Shown: positions 1 through 7,473 of the stretch, piece by piece | How the letters are laid out: the number at the start of each line of letters is the position of its first letter | How positions within the stretch are numbered: the first letter of the stretch is position 1 | DNA from: a virus | Strand: one strand, 5' to 3' | Virus record (IMG/VR): IMGVR_UViG_3300042377_000625 | Span: 1 to 64,000 of that record | Length of the DNA stretch: 64,000 nucleotides | The notes under the pieces: model-generated | Seen by the model: only the letters and a program-made list of their open reading frames with translations | Database searches by the model: none | What the model was told of the DNA's origin: nothing | Program-made: the position numbers and the translations under genes

Positions 1-276
1 TTAAGAATTGGTAAATGGGTGGCTGAGTATTGTGAGGATGGTCGATGTGACTATAACATTTCAAACAAAATCTTTGAAGAATCTTTGATGATGGCAGACG
101 TTAAAAAAATTAACGGTAAAGATGTTCCATGGGAACCAGGTAATCTATTAGGAAACCAATCAGATATCGTTCCTGATGTTGAGGTTGATGAATTGATTAA
201 GAAAAGTAAGAGTGGTGGTACCGTTAAAGAATCTGTTGTAAGAATAAAAAAATTACTTAAGGTTGACCTAAAGTAA
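1..276 (+). CDS. C-terminal part of an unknown protein (cut by left edge)
   Basis: The reading frame is open from base 1 and ends in TAA at 274-276, so only the last 91 residues are visible. They are hydrophilic, with a WVAEYCEDGRCDY stretch near the start and a lysine-rich end (RIKKLLKVDLK). An internal GTG at 19 is not needed as a start, because the frame continues leftward. I do not recognise a family. It is followed by a late-type promoter motif, so it is probably the last gene of its unit. Confidence 0.7.
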   Translation, partial: LRIGKWVAEYCEDGRCDYNISNKIFEESLMMADVKKINGKDVPWEPGNLLGNQSDIVPDVEVDELIKKSKSGGTVKESVVRIKKLLKVDLK

Positions 277-284
277 AAATACAT

Positions 285-293
285 TATATTTAT
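285..293 (+). promoter_or_regulatory. TATATTTAT motif, candidate phage late promoter
   Basis: This is the sense-strand TATTTAT motif found before many virion genes in this window. Here the next start (398) is 104 nt away, leaving an unusually long leader. Confidence 0.35.
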
Positions 294-339
294 CCTTGAA
301 ACCTTGTTACTGAGGTCCACGTGTCCAAGAGGCATTTGA

Positions 340-356
340 GTTGGTTAACTACCAAC
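340..356 (+). other. Leader hairpin before the zinc-ribbon gene
   Basis: GTTGGT and ACCAAC form a 6-bp stem around a 5-nt loop in the long leader (294-397). No tRNA could be built from this stretch. A role in translation or stability is only a guess. Confidence 0.3.
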
Positions 357-397
357 GAAGTGGGGTTCAATAAACATAAAAATAAAATAAGGAAAAA

Positions 398-1237
398 ATG
401 TATTATCAAACAAAAACTGCAACGCCTTGTGCGTTCATCACAAAAGACAAATTACGTCTTAAACAATTTGGGCATAATGTCTATCTTAAAAACGGGTCAG
501 AATTCGAATTAGAATTATTCAACCCATCACAATCAACTGTTTTAGCAAAAATTAGAATCGACGGAAATTATATTTCAGGTGGAGGAATTGTTCTTAAACC
601 TGGACAACGAATTTACCTTGAGAGATTCTTAGACGACGCTAAAAAATTCAAATTTGAAACATACGAAGTTGATTCAACCTCTAATGAAGTATTAAACGCA
701 ATATCCAATAATGGTAATGTGGACGTAGAATTCTACGAGGAGTATATTAAACCAACATACCAACAACCCTTTTTGGTTAATTACCCGTTGGTCAACCCTT
801 TAGTTAATTACCCGTCAACAAATCCAAACCCTTACTATGTGAATACGTTTACAACTACAGGGTTAGGGGATACCGTATCCACATATACTACAAGTGTTGG
901 ATTTAACTCTTCAAATAGTGGTGACTCAACTTTAAGCTTTACCAACGGTTTCTCAAATAAGGTTGATTTACAAAAACCAAGAAGTAGAAGTTTAACAAAA
1001 AAATCAAAATCAATAGAAACAGGTAGAGTTGAGAAGGGTGGTAATAGTAACCAATCCTTTAGAACTGTTAATAAAGACTTTAATAGTTATACAATATCAA
1101 CATCTAACTGGAAAATACTTCCTGAGTCAGTTAAACCATACGAATCAAATGATTTAAAAGTTCACTGTACTGAATGTGGAAGTAAGAGAAAGAAAGATTC
1201 TCATAAATTTTGTCCTAATTGCGGAACAAAATATTAA
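398..1237 (+). CDS. Zinc-ribbon protein of unknown function
   Basis: This 279-residue protein ends in a clear four-cysteine zinc ribbon: C257-x2-C260 and C272-x2-C275, in a CTECG...CPNCG context. The N-terminal 100 residues look like a small beta-rich domain (LKNGSEFELELFNPSQSTVLAKIRIDG). The middle (about 125-250) is low-complexity, rich in Asn, Ser, Thr, Tyr and Pro, and probably disordered. Terminal zinc ribbons like this often bind nucleic acid or other proteins, but nothing here identifies the partner. A terminator follows immediately, so it is the end of a transcription unit. Confidence 0.75.
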   Translation: MYYQTKTATPCAFITKDKLRLKQFGHNVYLKNGSEFELELFNPSQSTVLAKIRIDGNYISGGGIVLKPGQRIYLERFLDDAKKFKFETYEVDSTSNEVLNAISNNGNVDVEFYEEYIKPTYQQPFLVNYPLVNPLVNYPSTNPNPYYVNTFTTTGLGDTVSTYTTSVGFNSSNSGDSTLSFTNGFSNKVDLQKPRSRSLTKKSKSIETGRVEKGGNSNQSFRTVNKDFNSYTISTSNWKILPESVKPYESNDLKVHCTECGSKRKKDSHKFCPNCGTKY

Positions 1238-1265
1238 AATAAAAAACAAGGTTTCAAAAAAATAA

Positions 1266-1295
1266 ACCCCTTCTATTCGGAGGGGTTTTGTTTTT
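1266..1295 (+). terminator. Rho-independent terminator
   Basis: A C-rich/G-rich hairpin (ACCCC...GGGGT) is followed by a T-rich tract (TTTTGTTTTT) after the zinc-ribbon gene. The T tract also contains the upstream element of the next promoter. Confidence 0.75.
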
Positions 1296-1317
1296 AATAA
1301 AAAATGTCGTATCTTTG
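1287..1317 (+). promoter_or_regulatory. Bacteroidota-type promoter for the RNA-repair region
   Basis: TTTG at 1287-1290, a 19-nt spacer, then TATCTTTG at 1310-1317 matches the TTTG-N19/20-TAnnTTTG consensus of the primary sigma factor of Bacteroidota. It overlaps the preceding terminator. The predicted start of RNA is near 1322. Confidence 0.75.
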
Positions 1318-1331
1318 TTCAAATAAAGGTG

Positions 1332-1775
1332 ATGAAAATAATAAGTAAAAAAAATTATACTATGAAACAAAGAATATATTTGGATGATGTTAGGACTCCT
1401 GTAGAAAAAGACCAATGGGTTATTGTTAGAAATTACGACGAGTTCGTAAATAAAGTTACAGAAATTGGTTTAGAGAACATTGGATTAATTTCCTTGGACC
1501 ACGACTTAGGTGATACTGCGATGACAGAATGGCATAAAAACGTTTACCACAACTACGAACTGAATTACGATAACATTACTGAAAAAACAGGGATGGATTG
1601 TACTAAATGGTTGGTAGAACAATGGATGGATGGGTCACCTGTTGTGGATGTTGTAATTCACTCAGCAAATGCTATTGGTAGTGCGAATATGATGGGGTAT
1701 ATTAATAACTACCGTCACATCAATCGTTTACCACAAAATTGTATCAGAGTACAAATCGAACATACTGTAAACTGA
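1332..1775 (+). CDS. Cyclic-phosphate-processing receiver-like (cREC) protein
   Basis: The sequence has the hallmarks of the stand-alone receiver-like family predicted to act on cyclic phosphates in RNA repair: an N-terminal IYLDDVRTP, a central LISLDHDLGD, a TGMDCTKWLVEQ helix and a C-terminal VVIHSANAIGSANMMGYI. The length (about 147 aa) is typical. Three starts are possible: GTG 1329, ATG 1332 and ATG 1362. The last would begin MKQRIYLDD and fits the family best, while 1332 lies about 10 nt after the predicted transcription start. Two RNA ligases and a phosphoesterase downstream support a role in healing RNA ends. The enzymatic activity itself is a family prediction. Confidence 0.75.
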   Translation: MKIISKKNYTMKQRIYLDDVRTPVEKDQWVIVRNYDEFVNKVTEIGLENIGLISLDHDLGDTAMTEWHKNVYHNYELNYDNITEKTGMDCTKWLVEQWMDGSPVVDVVIHSANAIGSANMMGYINNYRHINRLPQNCIRVQIEHTVN

Positions 1776-1805
1776 TAATAAATAAACAGATAAATAAAAC
1801 GAAAA

Positions 1806-2147
1806 ATGAAGGTCAATAATAGCGAGTTAAGTGGGAAAGTAATCAGAAATAATGAGACGTATATTGTTGAGGACAATACGTTTCTTAATAATTTAGTGTT
1901 ATCTAAAACAACACTACATCCTGGTAAAGAAACTACAGGACACTCTCACGAAGGTCTTGAAGAAGTTTATTTCTTTATCAAAGGTGAGGGTAAGATGTTG
2001 TTAAAAACAGAAACTACTGAAACTAACCTATCGGTTGGTGAAGGTGACATCGTATTGATTCCTGATGGAGCTTTCCACAAGGTTTTCAATCACGAAGGAA
2101 AAGAAGATTTAGAATTTGTTTGCGTATTCCAAAAGTACGAAAGATAA
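1806..2147 (+). CDS. Cupin-domain protein
   Basis: A 113-residue single cupin barrel. Motif 1 is complete (GHSHEGLEEVYFFIKGEG: two His and one Glu metal ligands). Motif 2 is complete too (GDIVLIPDGAFHKVFN: the last His ligand). A divalent metal is therefore expected. Substrates cannot be inferred, since small cupins include isomerases, dioxygenases and binding proteins. The stop overlaps the ATG of the next gene by one base (TAATG), so the two are translationally coupled. Cupins are occasional cargo in large phages. Confidence 0.85.
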   Translation: MKVNNSELSGKVIRNNETYIVEDNTFLNNLVLSKTTLHPGKETTGHSHEGLEEVYFFIKGEGKMLLKTETTETNLSVGEGDIVLIPDGAFHKVFNHEGKEDLEFVCVFQKYER

Positions 2148-2665
2148 TGAATATTTTCATTTTAGATTGGGATGTTAAAAAGTGTACTCAGTATCATGTT
2201 GACAAACACGTAGTCAAGATGATACTTGAAACCGCACAATTATTGTGTGGTGTTCATCATGTGACTGACGAAGTAACGACCAAGTACCGACCAAGTACCG
2301 ACCAAGTACCGTACAAGTTGTCACATAAAAACCATCCTTGCGCAATTTGGGCTCGTAAGAGTTTATCTAATTATTTGTACTTGTGTGAATTGGGATTAGA
2401 ATTATCTAAAGAGTATACTCATAGGTACGGTAAACAACATAAATCAGAAATGGTTATTTTATGGTGTATTATGAATAAACCTAACATTCCTGATATTGGA
2501 TTTACAGAACCTGCCAAGGCGATGCCTGACGAGTTTAAAGTGGATTCTGTTGTAGAATCCTACAGAAATTATTACATGGGGGCTAAATCTGATTTGGCCG
2601 CTTGGAAAAACAGAGAAAAACCTTTTTGGTTTGAAAAAAAAGAATTAAATTTGCAGTATGATTAA
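2147..2665 (+). CDS. Conserved phage protein of unknown function (DKHVVKM family)
   Basis: 172 residues starting MNIFILDWDVKKC; an upstream in-frame ATG at 2120 lies inside the previous gene and is less likely. Conserved blocks are DKHVVKMILETAQLL, HKNHPCAIWARKS, EYTHRYGKQHKS and a C-terminal Trp/Phe-rich end (PFWFEKK). I recognise this as a family widespread in phages and some bacteria, whose members are sometimes annotated as related to pyrimidine-dimer glycosylases. I cannot confirm that activity. Three exact copies of an 11-bp unit (2277-2309) sit inside the gene. Confidence 0.7.
   Translation: MNIFILDWDVKKCTQYHVDKHVVKMILETAQLLCGVHHVTDEVTTKYRPSTDQVPYKLSHKNHPCAIWARKSLSNYLYLCELGLELSKEYTHRYGKQHKSEMVILWCIMNKPNIPDIGFTEPAKAMPDEFKVDSVVESYRNYYMGAKSDLAAWKNREKPFWFEKKELNLQYD
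2277..2309 (+). repeat. Three tandem copies of an 11-bp unit within a coding region
   Basis: CGACCAAGTAC occurs three times head to tail. The unit is not a multiple of three, but three units make 11 codons, so the reading frame is kept (encoding TTKYRPSTDQV). Loss or gain of one unit would shift the frame. Confidence 0.9.
2646..2653 (+). promoter_or_regulatory. Host-type -7 element 4 nt before an ATG
   Basis: TAAATTTG is followed by CAGT and then the ATG at 2658. It lies inside the end of the preceding gene. I found no convincing -33 element, so confidence is modest. The spacing equals that at 5012-5019 and 11941-11948. Confidence 0.45.
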
Positions 2666-3320
2666 GATAGATAAAGACTTTAAAGGTGATGTGTGGATTT
2701 TTTCGGACCCACACTACAACCACAAGAATATATGTCGTGGTGTAACGGCATGGCGTTTACCTGATGGGACGGTCCCTGTTTCGCAAACTCGTGATTTCGA
2801 AACTATCGATAAGATGAACGCGACAATAGTGAATAACATCAACGAAAATGTGATGCAAGATGATATTTTAATTTGTCTTGGTGATTGGAGTTTCGGAGGT
2901 TTTGAATCAATCAAAGAATTTTGGGATAGAATTGTTTGTAAAAACATTCACCTTATTTTAGGTAACCATGACCACCACATTGAAAATAACCGAGACGGTT
3001 GTCAGGGGTATTTCAAAAGTGTCTCTCACTACAACACTTTAAAAATTGATGAACACACATTCCGTTTGATGCACTACCCGATAAGTTCTTGGGATGGTTT
3101 AAACAAGGGTGTTATGCACCTTCACGGACACTGTCACTTACCAACTAGTTTACGTTTAGGTAAAGGACAACGATTAGATGTTGGTATGGATGGTCATCCA
3201 GAATTTCGACCATACAATATTCGACGTGAAGTTGTCCCTATGTTACGACACAGAGATAAAGTATCTGAGATGGATAATGACCATCACACCGATGAAATAA
3301 TTAACAAAGATAAAGGATAA
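2658..3320 (+). CDS. Calcineurin-like metallophosphoesterase
   Basis: 220 residues with the full metallophosphoesterase ligand set in order: DPHYNH (D-x-H type), GDWSFGG, LGNHDHH, and HLHGHCH near residue 160. A two-metal phosphodiesterase or phosphatase is expected. In this neighbourhood (cREC upstream, RNA ligases downstream) removal of a 2',3'-cyclic or terminal phosphate from RNA is an attractive substrate, but the family also includes nucleotide and protein phosphatases. The start overlaps the preceding gene by 8 nt. Confidence 0.85.
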   Translation: MIKIDKDFKGDVWIFSDPHYNHKNICRGVTAWRLPDGTVPVSQTRDFETIDKMNATIVNNINENVMQDDILICLGDWSFGGFESIKEFWDRIVCKNIHLILGNHDHHIENNRDGCQGYFKSVSHYNTLKIDEHTFRLMHYPISSWDGLNKGVMHLHGHCHLPTSLRLGKGQRLDVGMDGHPEFRPYNIRREVVPMLRHRDKVSEMDNDHHTDEIINKDKG

Positions 3321-3324
3321 GAAC

Positions 3325-3597
3325 ATGAAACACGATAAAGACATTTTAATTTGTAGTTGTCATTCAACTGACCATCAATTAATTGTTCTATACGAACAAG
3401 ATGAGGATTTTCCGATGGTATATTTCCACATTCACTTGAATGAAAGACCTTTTTGGAAAAGATTGGTTTATGGTGTAAAATATATTTTTGGAAGAAAATC
3501 TAGATATGGGGCTTTTGATGAATTTATATTTAATCACGACGATGCTCACAAAATTGAAAGAATTTTAGAATATTTGCGAGATGAAAAAACCGTGTAA
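3325..3597 (+). CDS. Small conserved hypothetical protein
   Basis: 90 residues, no signal peptide or membrane segment. There is a CSCHSTDHQ stretch near the N-terminus and an acidic/hydrophobic C-terminus (DDAHKIERILEYLRDE). The composition (Phe, Tyr, His-rich, two beta-like segments) resembles small phage proteins of unknown role. It lies 4 nt after the phosphoesterase stop and overlaps the next gene by 17 nt, so it is part of the same unit. Confidence 0.6.
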   Translation: MKHDKDILICSCHSTDHQLIVLYEQDEDFPMVYFHIHLNERPFWKRLVYGVKYIFGRKSRYGAFDEFIFNHDDAHKIERILEYLRDEKTV

Positions 3598-3787
3598 GGA
3601 ATGTCCTTGGGTTGTTAAAAACAAACATAACGAAATGATTACTAATCATTCGATAAAACATAATAAACCCCATAATTGTCATATGATATCACCTGAAAAA
3701 AGAGGTGGGTTATGGGAGATAAAAGAAGAAACTAAATGTATAGGGAGAAAATTATATGAACACAGAGAGAAAGTTAGCAAGTATTAG
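3581..3787 (+). CDS. CxxCPW-motif small protein (DUF6283-like)
   Basis: 68 residues opening MKKPCKECPWVVKN, with two more cysteines (NCHM, TKCIGR) and several His. The CPW-type opening matches small metal-binding phage/actinobacterial proteins classed as DUF6283. No function is established. It overlaps both neighbours (17 nt at the start, 32 nt at the end), which argues for coupling to the RNA ligase downstream. Confidence 0.6.
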   Translation: MKKPCKECPWVVKNKHNEMITNHSIKHNKPHNCHMISPEKRGGLWEIKEETKCIGRKLYEHREKVSKY

Positions 3788-4778
3788 AATTATCAGCGAC
3801 ATCCAACCTATTGAGGGGGCAGATGTAATTGAATTGGCAATTGTTGACAGTTGGAAGGTTGTTGTTGCTAAGAATGTCGGACATAAAGTAGGTGATATGG
3901 TTATCTACTGTGAAATTGATTCATTCTTACCAATCAGAGATGAGTTTGAATTCTTAAGAAAGACTTCGTATAAAAAAATGTCTGACGGAGCGGAAGGATT
4001 TCGTTTAAAAACAATTAAAATGAGAGGACAAGTTTCTCAAGGATTAATCTTACCAATGTCTGTTGTAGAATATACTAACGTAGGTTTTGAAGTTGGTATG
4101 GATGTAACTAATTTATTAGGAATTAGTAAATACGAACCACCAATCCCTGCTGAATTATCAGGTAAAGTGAAAGGTTTATTCCCATCTTTCTTACGTAAGA
4201 CTGATGAGGAAAGAGTTCAAAACTTGACAAAAGAATATGAACAATACAAATCATTAGGTCGTAAATTTTACGTAACAGAAAAATTGGATGGTTCTTCCGC
4301 AACGTTCTACTACAATGATGGGGTATTTGGCGTTTGTTCTAGAAATTTGGAATTACTTGAGACTGAAGGTAACACTTTTTGGAAAGTTGCTCGTGAATTA
4401 GATTTGGAAAATAAAATGAGAGACTTCGGGGTTAATATCTCACTTCAAGGAGAATTAATTGGTGAAGGTATTCAAGGGAATCCTTACAAAATAAAAGGTC
4501 AAACTGTGAAATTCTTTAATTTGTTTGACATTGATTTACAAGTATACCATTCTTTGGCTCATTTAGATAGAGCTCTTGGTATTATGGGGATTAAAATGGT
4601 TCCAATTGTTGATGAGTTTTTCGTATTACCTGACACTATTGAAGAGTTATTGAAATACGCCGAAGACAAATCTGTGTTGAATTCAAAATTTGATAGAGAA
4701 GGGGTTGTTATTCGTTCTAATGATAGAACAATCAGTTTCAAAGTTATCAGTAATAAATTCTTATTAAACGAGAAGTAA
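3756..4778 (+). CDS. ATP-dependent RNA ligase (Rnl5 / DRB0094-type)
   Basis: 340 residues. An N-terminal OB-like domain (about 1-110) precedes a nucleotidyltransferase domain. Motif I is EKLDGSS, with the adenylated lysine at K176. SLQGELIGEGIQGN fits motif III/IIIa, DREGVVIR fits motif IV, and SFKVISNKFLL fits motif V with its lysine. N-terminal OB plus C-terminal ligase domain is the architecture of the Deinococcus DRB0094 group (Rnl5). It joins 3'-OH to 5'-phosphate RNA ends. The gene overlaps the previous one by 32 nt and the next by 1 nt. Sealing of tRNAs cut by host anticodon nucleases is the textbook phage use, and here it is an inference. Confidence 0.85.
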   Translation: MNTERKLASIRIISDIQPIEGADVIELAIVDSWKVVVAKNVGHKVGDMVIYCEIDSFLPIRDEFEFLRKTSYKKMSDGAEGFRLKTIKMRGQVSQGLILPMSVVEYTNVGFEVGMDVTNLLGISKYEPPIPAELSGKVKGLFPSFLRKTDEERVQNLTKEYEQYKSLGRKFYVTEKLDGSSATFYYNDGVFGVCSRNLELLETEGNTFWKVARELDLENKMRDFGVNISLQGELIGEGIQGNPYKIKGQTVKFFNLFDIDLQVYHSLAHLDRALGIMGIKMVPIVDEFFVLPDTIEELLKYAEDKSVLNSKFDREGVVIRSNDRTISFKVISNKFLLNEK

Positions 4779-4996
4779 TGGAAGAGAAGAAAATAAGAAA
4801 AACTATAATTCACGAGGAACTTAATGAGAAACAACAGGAAATGTATGATGAATGGTTATTACACATTAAAGCAATTTATGGTGAATATGGTGCATTCACT
4901 TGGAAAGTAACCCCAACAGGAATTGGGAGTGGTCTTGTGGTTTATAGTCACAAAACAAAAACAGAATTAGATTTAACCGACGTTGATAGTTGGTAA
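4778..4996 (+). CDS. Small hypothetical protein
   Basis: 72 residues, coupled to the RNA ligase by a TAATG overlap. The N-terminal half is charged and helical (EEKKIRKTIIHEELNEKQQEMYDEWLLHIKAIYGEYG). The C-terminal half has a beta-like TWKVTPTGIGSGLVVYSHKTKTELDL. No family recognised. Confidence 0.6.
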   Translation: MEEKKIRKTIIHEELNEKQQEMYDEWLLHIKAIYGEYGAFTWKVTPTGIGSGLVVYSHKTKTELDLTDVDSW

Positions 4997-5019
4997 TTAA
5001 TAAAAAAGTATTACCTTTG
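4989..5019 (+). promoter_or_regulatory. Host-type promoter giving a leaderless mRNA
   Basis: TTG at 4990-4992, a 19-nt spacer, then TACCTTTG at 5012-5019. The ATG of the second RNA ligase begins 5 bases after the last G (at 5024), where the first transcribed base would be expected. Confidence 0.7.
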
Positions 5020-5023
5020 TGGT

Positions 5024-6106
5024 ATGTTAGAAAGATTGAACAAATATTATGATGAGGGTTTGGTACAAAAACAATCGCACCCAACCCTTCCTTTAACTAT
5101 ATGGAACTACACTCCAAAAGTACAATATGGGGTGACTGGTGACCAATATAAGTTATGGGATGATATCACTGTGCAATGCCGAGGTTTAGTTACCGATGAT
5201 AACGGAGTTGTGGTTGCAAGACCATTTAAAAAATTCTTTAACATAGAAGAAAACCGACATACCTCAACTTCAGATTTTGAAGTATATGAAAAAATGGACG
5301 GTTCTTTAGGAATCCTATTCAACTATAAAGGAGAATGGGTTCTTGCAACTCGTGGTTCTTTCACTTCTGACCAGGCGGTTAAAGGTACTGAGTTACTTCA
5401 GAAATACGACTATAATAAATTACATTCTGATTACACTTATTTGTTTGAGATAATCTATCCTGAAAACAGAATAGTTTGTTCTTATGATTTTGAGGATTTA
5501 GTTTTATTAGGGATGATACACACTGAAAGTGGTGTTGAGGTTGATATCCATTTAGGTAATAATAACGATGTTAGGTTTAAAAATTTATTAAATAATCTTG
5601 AGTTAAACATTGTTAAAAAATACGACGGTATCAAAGATTATACTTTTTTGAAACGTATGATAGCAGATTCTAAAGAGGGTTTTGTTGTTAGATTTTCAAA
5701 TGGTAATAGGATGAAAATAAAAGGTGAAGAATACCTTCGTCTTCATAAAATAATGACTAACGTATCTACAACTGCGGTTTGGGAAGTTTTAAGTTCTGGT
5801 GGTGATATGGAGGAAATAATAAAAGATGTTCCTGATGAGTTCTACAAGAAAATAAAAATGTATGTTCAGGAACTGAATTATCAGTTTTATCGTTATTCAG
5901 AATATGCTGGTAAGACTCATGATTATTTCCGATACGGTAAGTATGGTGATAACGAAAAAGAATATAGTAAAAAAGAATTTGCAGAACATTTGGTAAAATG
6001 TGATGTTCATCCTAAAGTAAAATCTATCTGTTTTGCTATGTGGGACCAAAAACCATATGACCATATCATATGGAATTTACTCAAACCAAAGTTTGAAAAA
6101 CTATAA
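5024..6106 (+). CDS. RNA ligase, T4 Rnl1-like
   Basis: 360 residues. The N-terminal block CRGLVTDDNGVVVARPFKKFFN is the classic segment before the ligase active site of the T4 RNA ligase 1 family. Motif I is YEKMDGSLG, with the nucleotidyl lysine at K90. LFEIIYPENRIV corresponds to motif IIIa, EGFVVRF to motif IV and MKIKGEEYLRL to motif V. It is therefore a second, distinct RNA ligase in the same region as the Rnl5-type enzyme. It has its own promoter immediately upstream and a terminator immediately downstream, so it is a separate unit. T4 Rnl1 repairs the anticodon loop of cleaved tRNA, and a similar role is likely. Confidence 0.88.
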   Translation: MLERLNKYYDEGLVQKQSHPTLPLTIWNYTPKVQYGVTGDQYKLWDDITVQCRGLVTDDNGVVVARPFKKFFNIEENRHTSTSDFEVYEKMDGSLGILFNYKGEWVLATRGSFTSDQAVKGTELLQKYDYNKLHSDYTYLFEIIYPENRIVCSYDFEDLVLLGMIHTESGVEVDIHLGNNNDVRFKNLLNNLELNIVKKYDGIKDYTFLKRMIADSKEGFVVRFSNGNRMKIKGEEYLRLHKIMTNVSTTAVWEVLSSGGDMEEIIKDVPDEFYKKIKMYVQELNYQFYRYSEYAGKTHDYFRYGKYGDNEKEYSKKEFAEHLVKCDVHPKVKSICFAMWDQKPYDHIIWNLLKPKFEKL

Positions 6107-6134
6107 AACACGACATAAAGTCGTGTTTTTTTTT
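6107..6134 (+). terminator. Rho-independent terminator
   Basis: AACACGAC and GTCGTGTT form an 8-bp stem around ATAAA, followed by a run of T, just after the second RNA ligase. Confidence 0.85.
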
Positions 6135-6144
6135 GTTATCATTA

Positions 6145-6151
6145 TATTTAT
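6145..6151 (+). promoter_or_regulatory. TATTTAT late-type promoter
   Basis: Within TTATATTTAT, 18 nt before the ATG at 6170. It is the first of a series preceding virion genes. Confidence 0.55.
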
Positions 6152-6169
6152 TATAAAAAATTATTGCTA

Positions 6170-6775
6170 ATGTCAACAGAAGTTATTGTAGCGTTTATAA
6201 CAGGTGTATTAGGTCCAGTTATTCTTCTATACGCAAAAAACAAATTTGAGAAGAACAAAGAAAAACCTGATATGGTTAAAGAAGCACTACAAGTTAGTGA
6301 ATTGATTACCTCAAAGATTGAACACATCAAAGAAGAATTCAAAGCCGATAGAGTTTGGATTACTCAATTCCATAATGGAGGTCACTTTTACCCCACGGGT
6401 AAATCAATGGCAAAATTCAGTGTTATTTATGAATCTGTCGCACCATCAGTAAATTCAATCCAATTAAATTTTCAAAATATCCCTGTTAATTTATTTAGTA
6501 AGTCTATTAATCAATTATATGAAAATGATGTAATTGAAATTTCTGACTTTAAAGACGATACAATCTCAACATTTGGTTTAAAATATATTGCTGAAGATAC
6601 AGGATGCAAATCAGGTTTCTTATTTGCAATTAAAACCATTGACGATAAATTCATTGGTACTTTAGGTATTGATTATACTAAAAGAAAAACAAAACTTGAT
6701 ATGGAATCTATAAATCACCTACAAGTTCATGCAACCGCAATCGGTGGAGTTCTTATGGGTCACCTAAACGGGTAA
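6170..6775 (+). CDS. Membrane-anchored GAF-like protein
   Basis: 201 residues from ATG 6170 (a TTG at 6164 is an alternative). Residues about 3-23 (VIVAFITGVLGPVILLYA) form one membrane segment. A charged linker and helix follow, then a domain with WITQFHNGGHF, FSVIYESVA and SGFLFAIKTIDDKFIGTLGIDYTK. The last pattern resembles the end of GAF/PAS-like sensor folds. A single N-terminal anchor plus a small-molecule-binding-like domain suggests a host inner-membrane protein, or a virion component. The function is unknown. A late-type motif stands upstream. Confidence 0.6.
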   Translation: MSTEVIVAFITGVLGPVILLYAKNKFEKNKEKPDMVKEALQVSELITSKIEHIKEEFKADRVWITQFHNGGHFYPTGKSMAKFSVIYESVAPSVNSIQLNFQNIPVNLFSKSINQLYENDVIEISDFKDDTISTFGLKYIAEDTGCKSGFLFAIKTIDDKFIGTLGIDYTKRKTKLDMESINHLQVHATAIGGVLMGHLNG

Positions 6776-6793
6776 CAATTCCGAATCTCATTA

Positions 6794-6800
6794 TATTTAT
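6794..6800 (+). promoter_or_regulatory. TATTTAT late-type promoter, 4 nt from ATG
   Basis: TATTTAT-TAAG-ATG: only four bases separate the motif from the start at 6805, implying a leaderless or nearly leaderless message. Confidence 0.6.
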
Positions 6801-6804
6801 TAAG

Positions 6805-7473
6805 ATGAGACGATTCCTAAACGAAACTTTACAAACACCAAACCCTTCAGATTATACTAATACTGACTTCAAACCATTTGTTGTTGGTAGAAGTAATCCG
6901 TTATCGGATAAGATAAATCCATCCTTATTGAAGGATGTTGATACCGCAGCCAAAAAAGCCAATGTTAAGGTTAGTATTACAACCGCAGTTAGTGGCCACG
7001 ATAAAGGTTCTCGACATGAAAAAGGTTTAGCCGTTGATATTGCGATGGTTAATGGACAAGGTTTTGGTAGTGAAAAAGCCGCAAAACAAAAAGGTATTTA
7101 CGATGATATTATGAGATTTGTCTCTGAATTAGAGAGTCTTGGGTATGTTAAGAATAGTGAATCAGGTAATGATAAAGCGGTTTTAACTTTCGGATTCCCA
7201 AACCATCATCACCATGTACACGTCTCAAGAAATTCAGATACAGGGGTATCAGATAGTAACGGTAAGGTTTCACCCGAGGTTAAACCCGATTCTCAAAAAA
7301 CACCTGACTCTGGTGAAAATTATGATAATATTGATTTTGAAAGCTCATCAGAGAGTAATAATGTTATTCAAAGTTTTTTAAACCCATTATTAAACACATT
7401 AGGTTTTAAAGAAGGAGAAGAACCTACAAATAAATTGGTTGAGGATATTAAAAGAATTAAAAATTTATTATAA
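6805..7473 (+). CDS. Peptidase M15-like peptidoglycan endopeptidase
   Basis: 222 residues. GSRHEKGLAVDIA (H71, D78) and NHHHHVHVSR (about 132-141) reproduce the SxHxxGxAxD and HxH zinc ligands of D-Ala-D-Ala carboxypeptidase/L-Ala-D-Glu peptidase folds. A Pro/Asp/Ser-rich linker follows, then a C-terminal tail with NPLLNTLGFK and VEDIKRIKNLL. Related tails occur in the next protein and in the M23 fusion at 15565. It begins MRRFLNET, ending in L-N-E, like the short leaders of several head proteins here. It probably acts on the host wall at entry or lysis. The stop overlaps the next ATG (TAATG). Confidence 0.8.
   Translation: MRRFLNETLQTPNPSDYTNTDFKPFVVGRSNPLSDKINPSLLKDVDTAAKKANVKVSITTAVSGHDKGSRHEKGLAVDIAMVNGQGFGSEKAAKQKGIYDDIMRFVSELESLGYVKNSESGNDKAVLTFGFPNHHHHVHVSRNSDTGVSDSNGKVSPEVKPDSQKTPDSGENYDNIDFESSSESNNVIQSFLNPLLNTLGFKEGEEPTNKLVEDIKRIKNLL

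Noticed and set aside
294-397. A tRNA or riboswitch in the leader of the zinc-ribbon gene
   Set aside because: Only one 6-bp hairpin could be found; no acceptor stem or T-arm is present.
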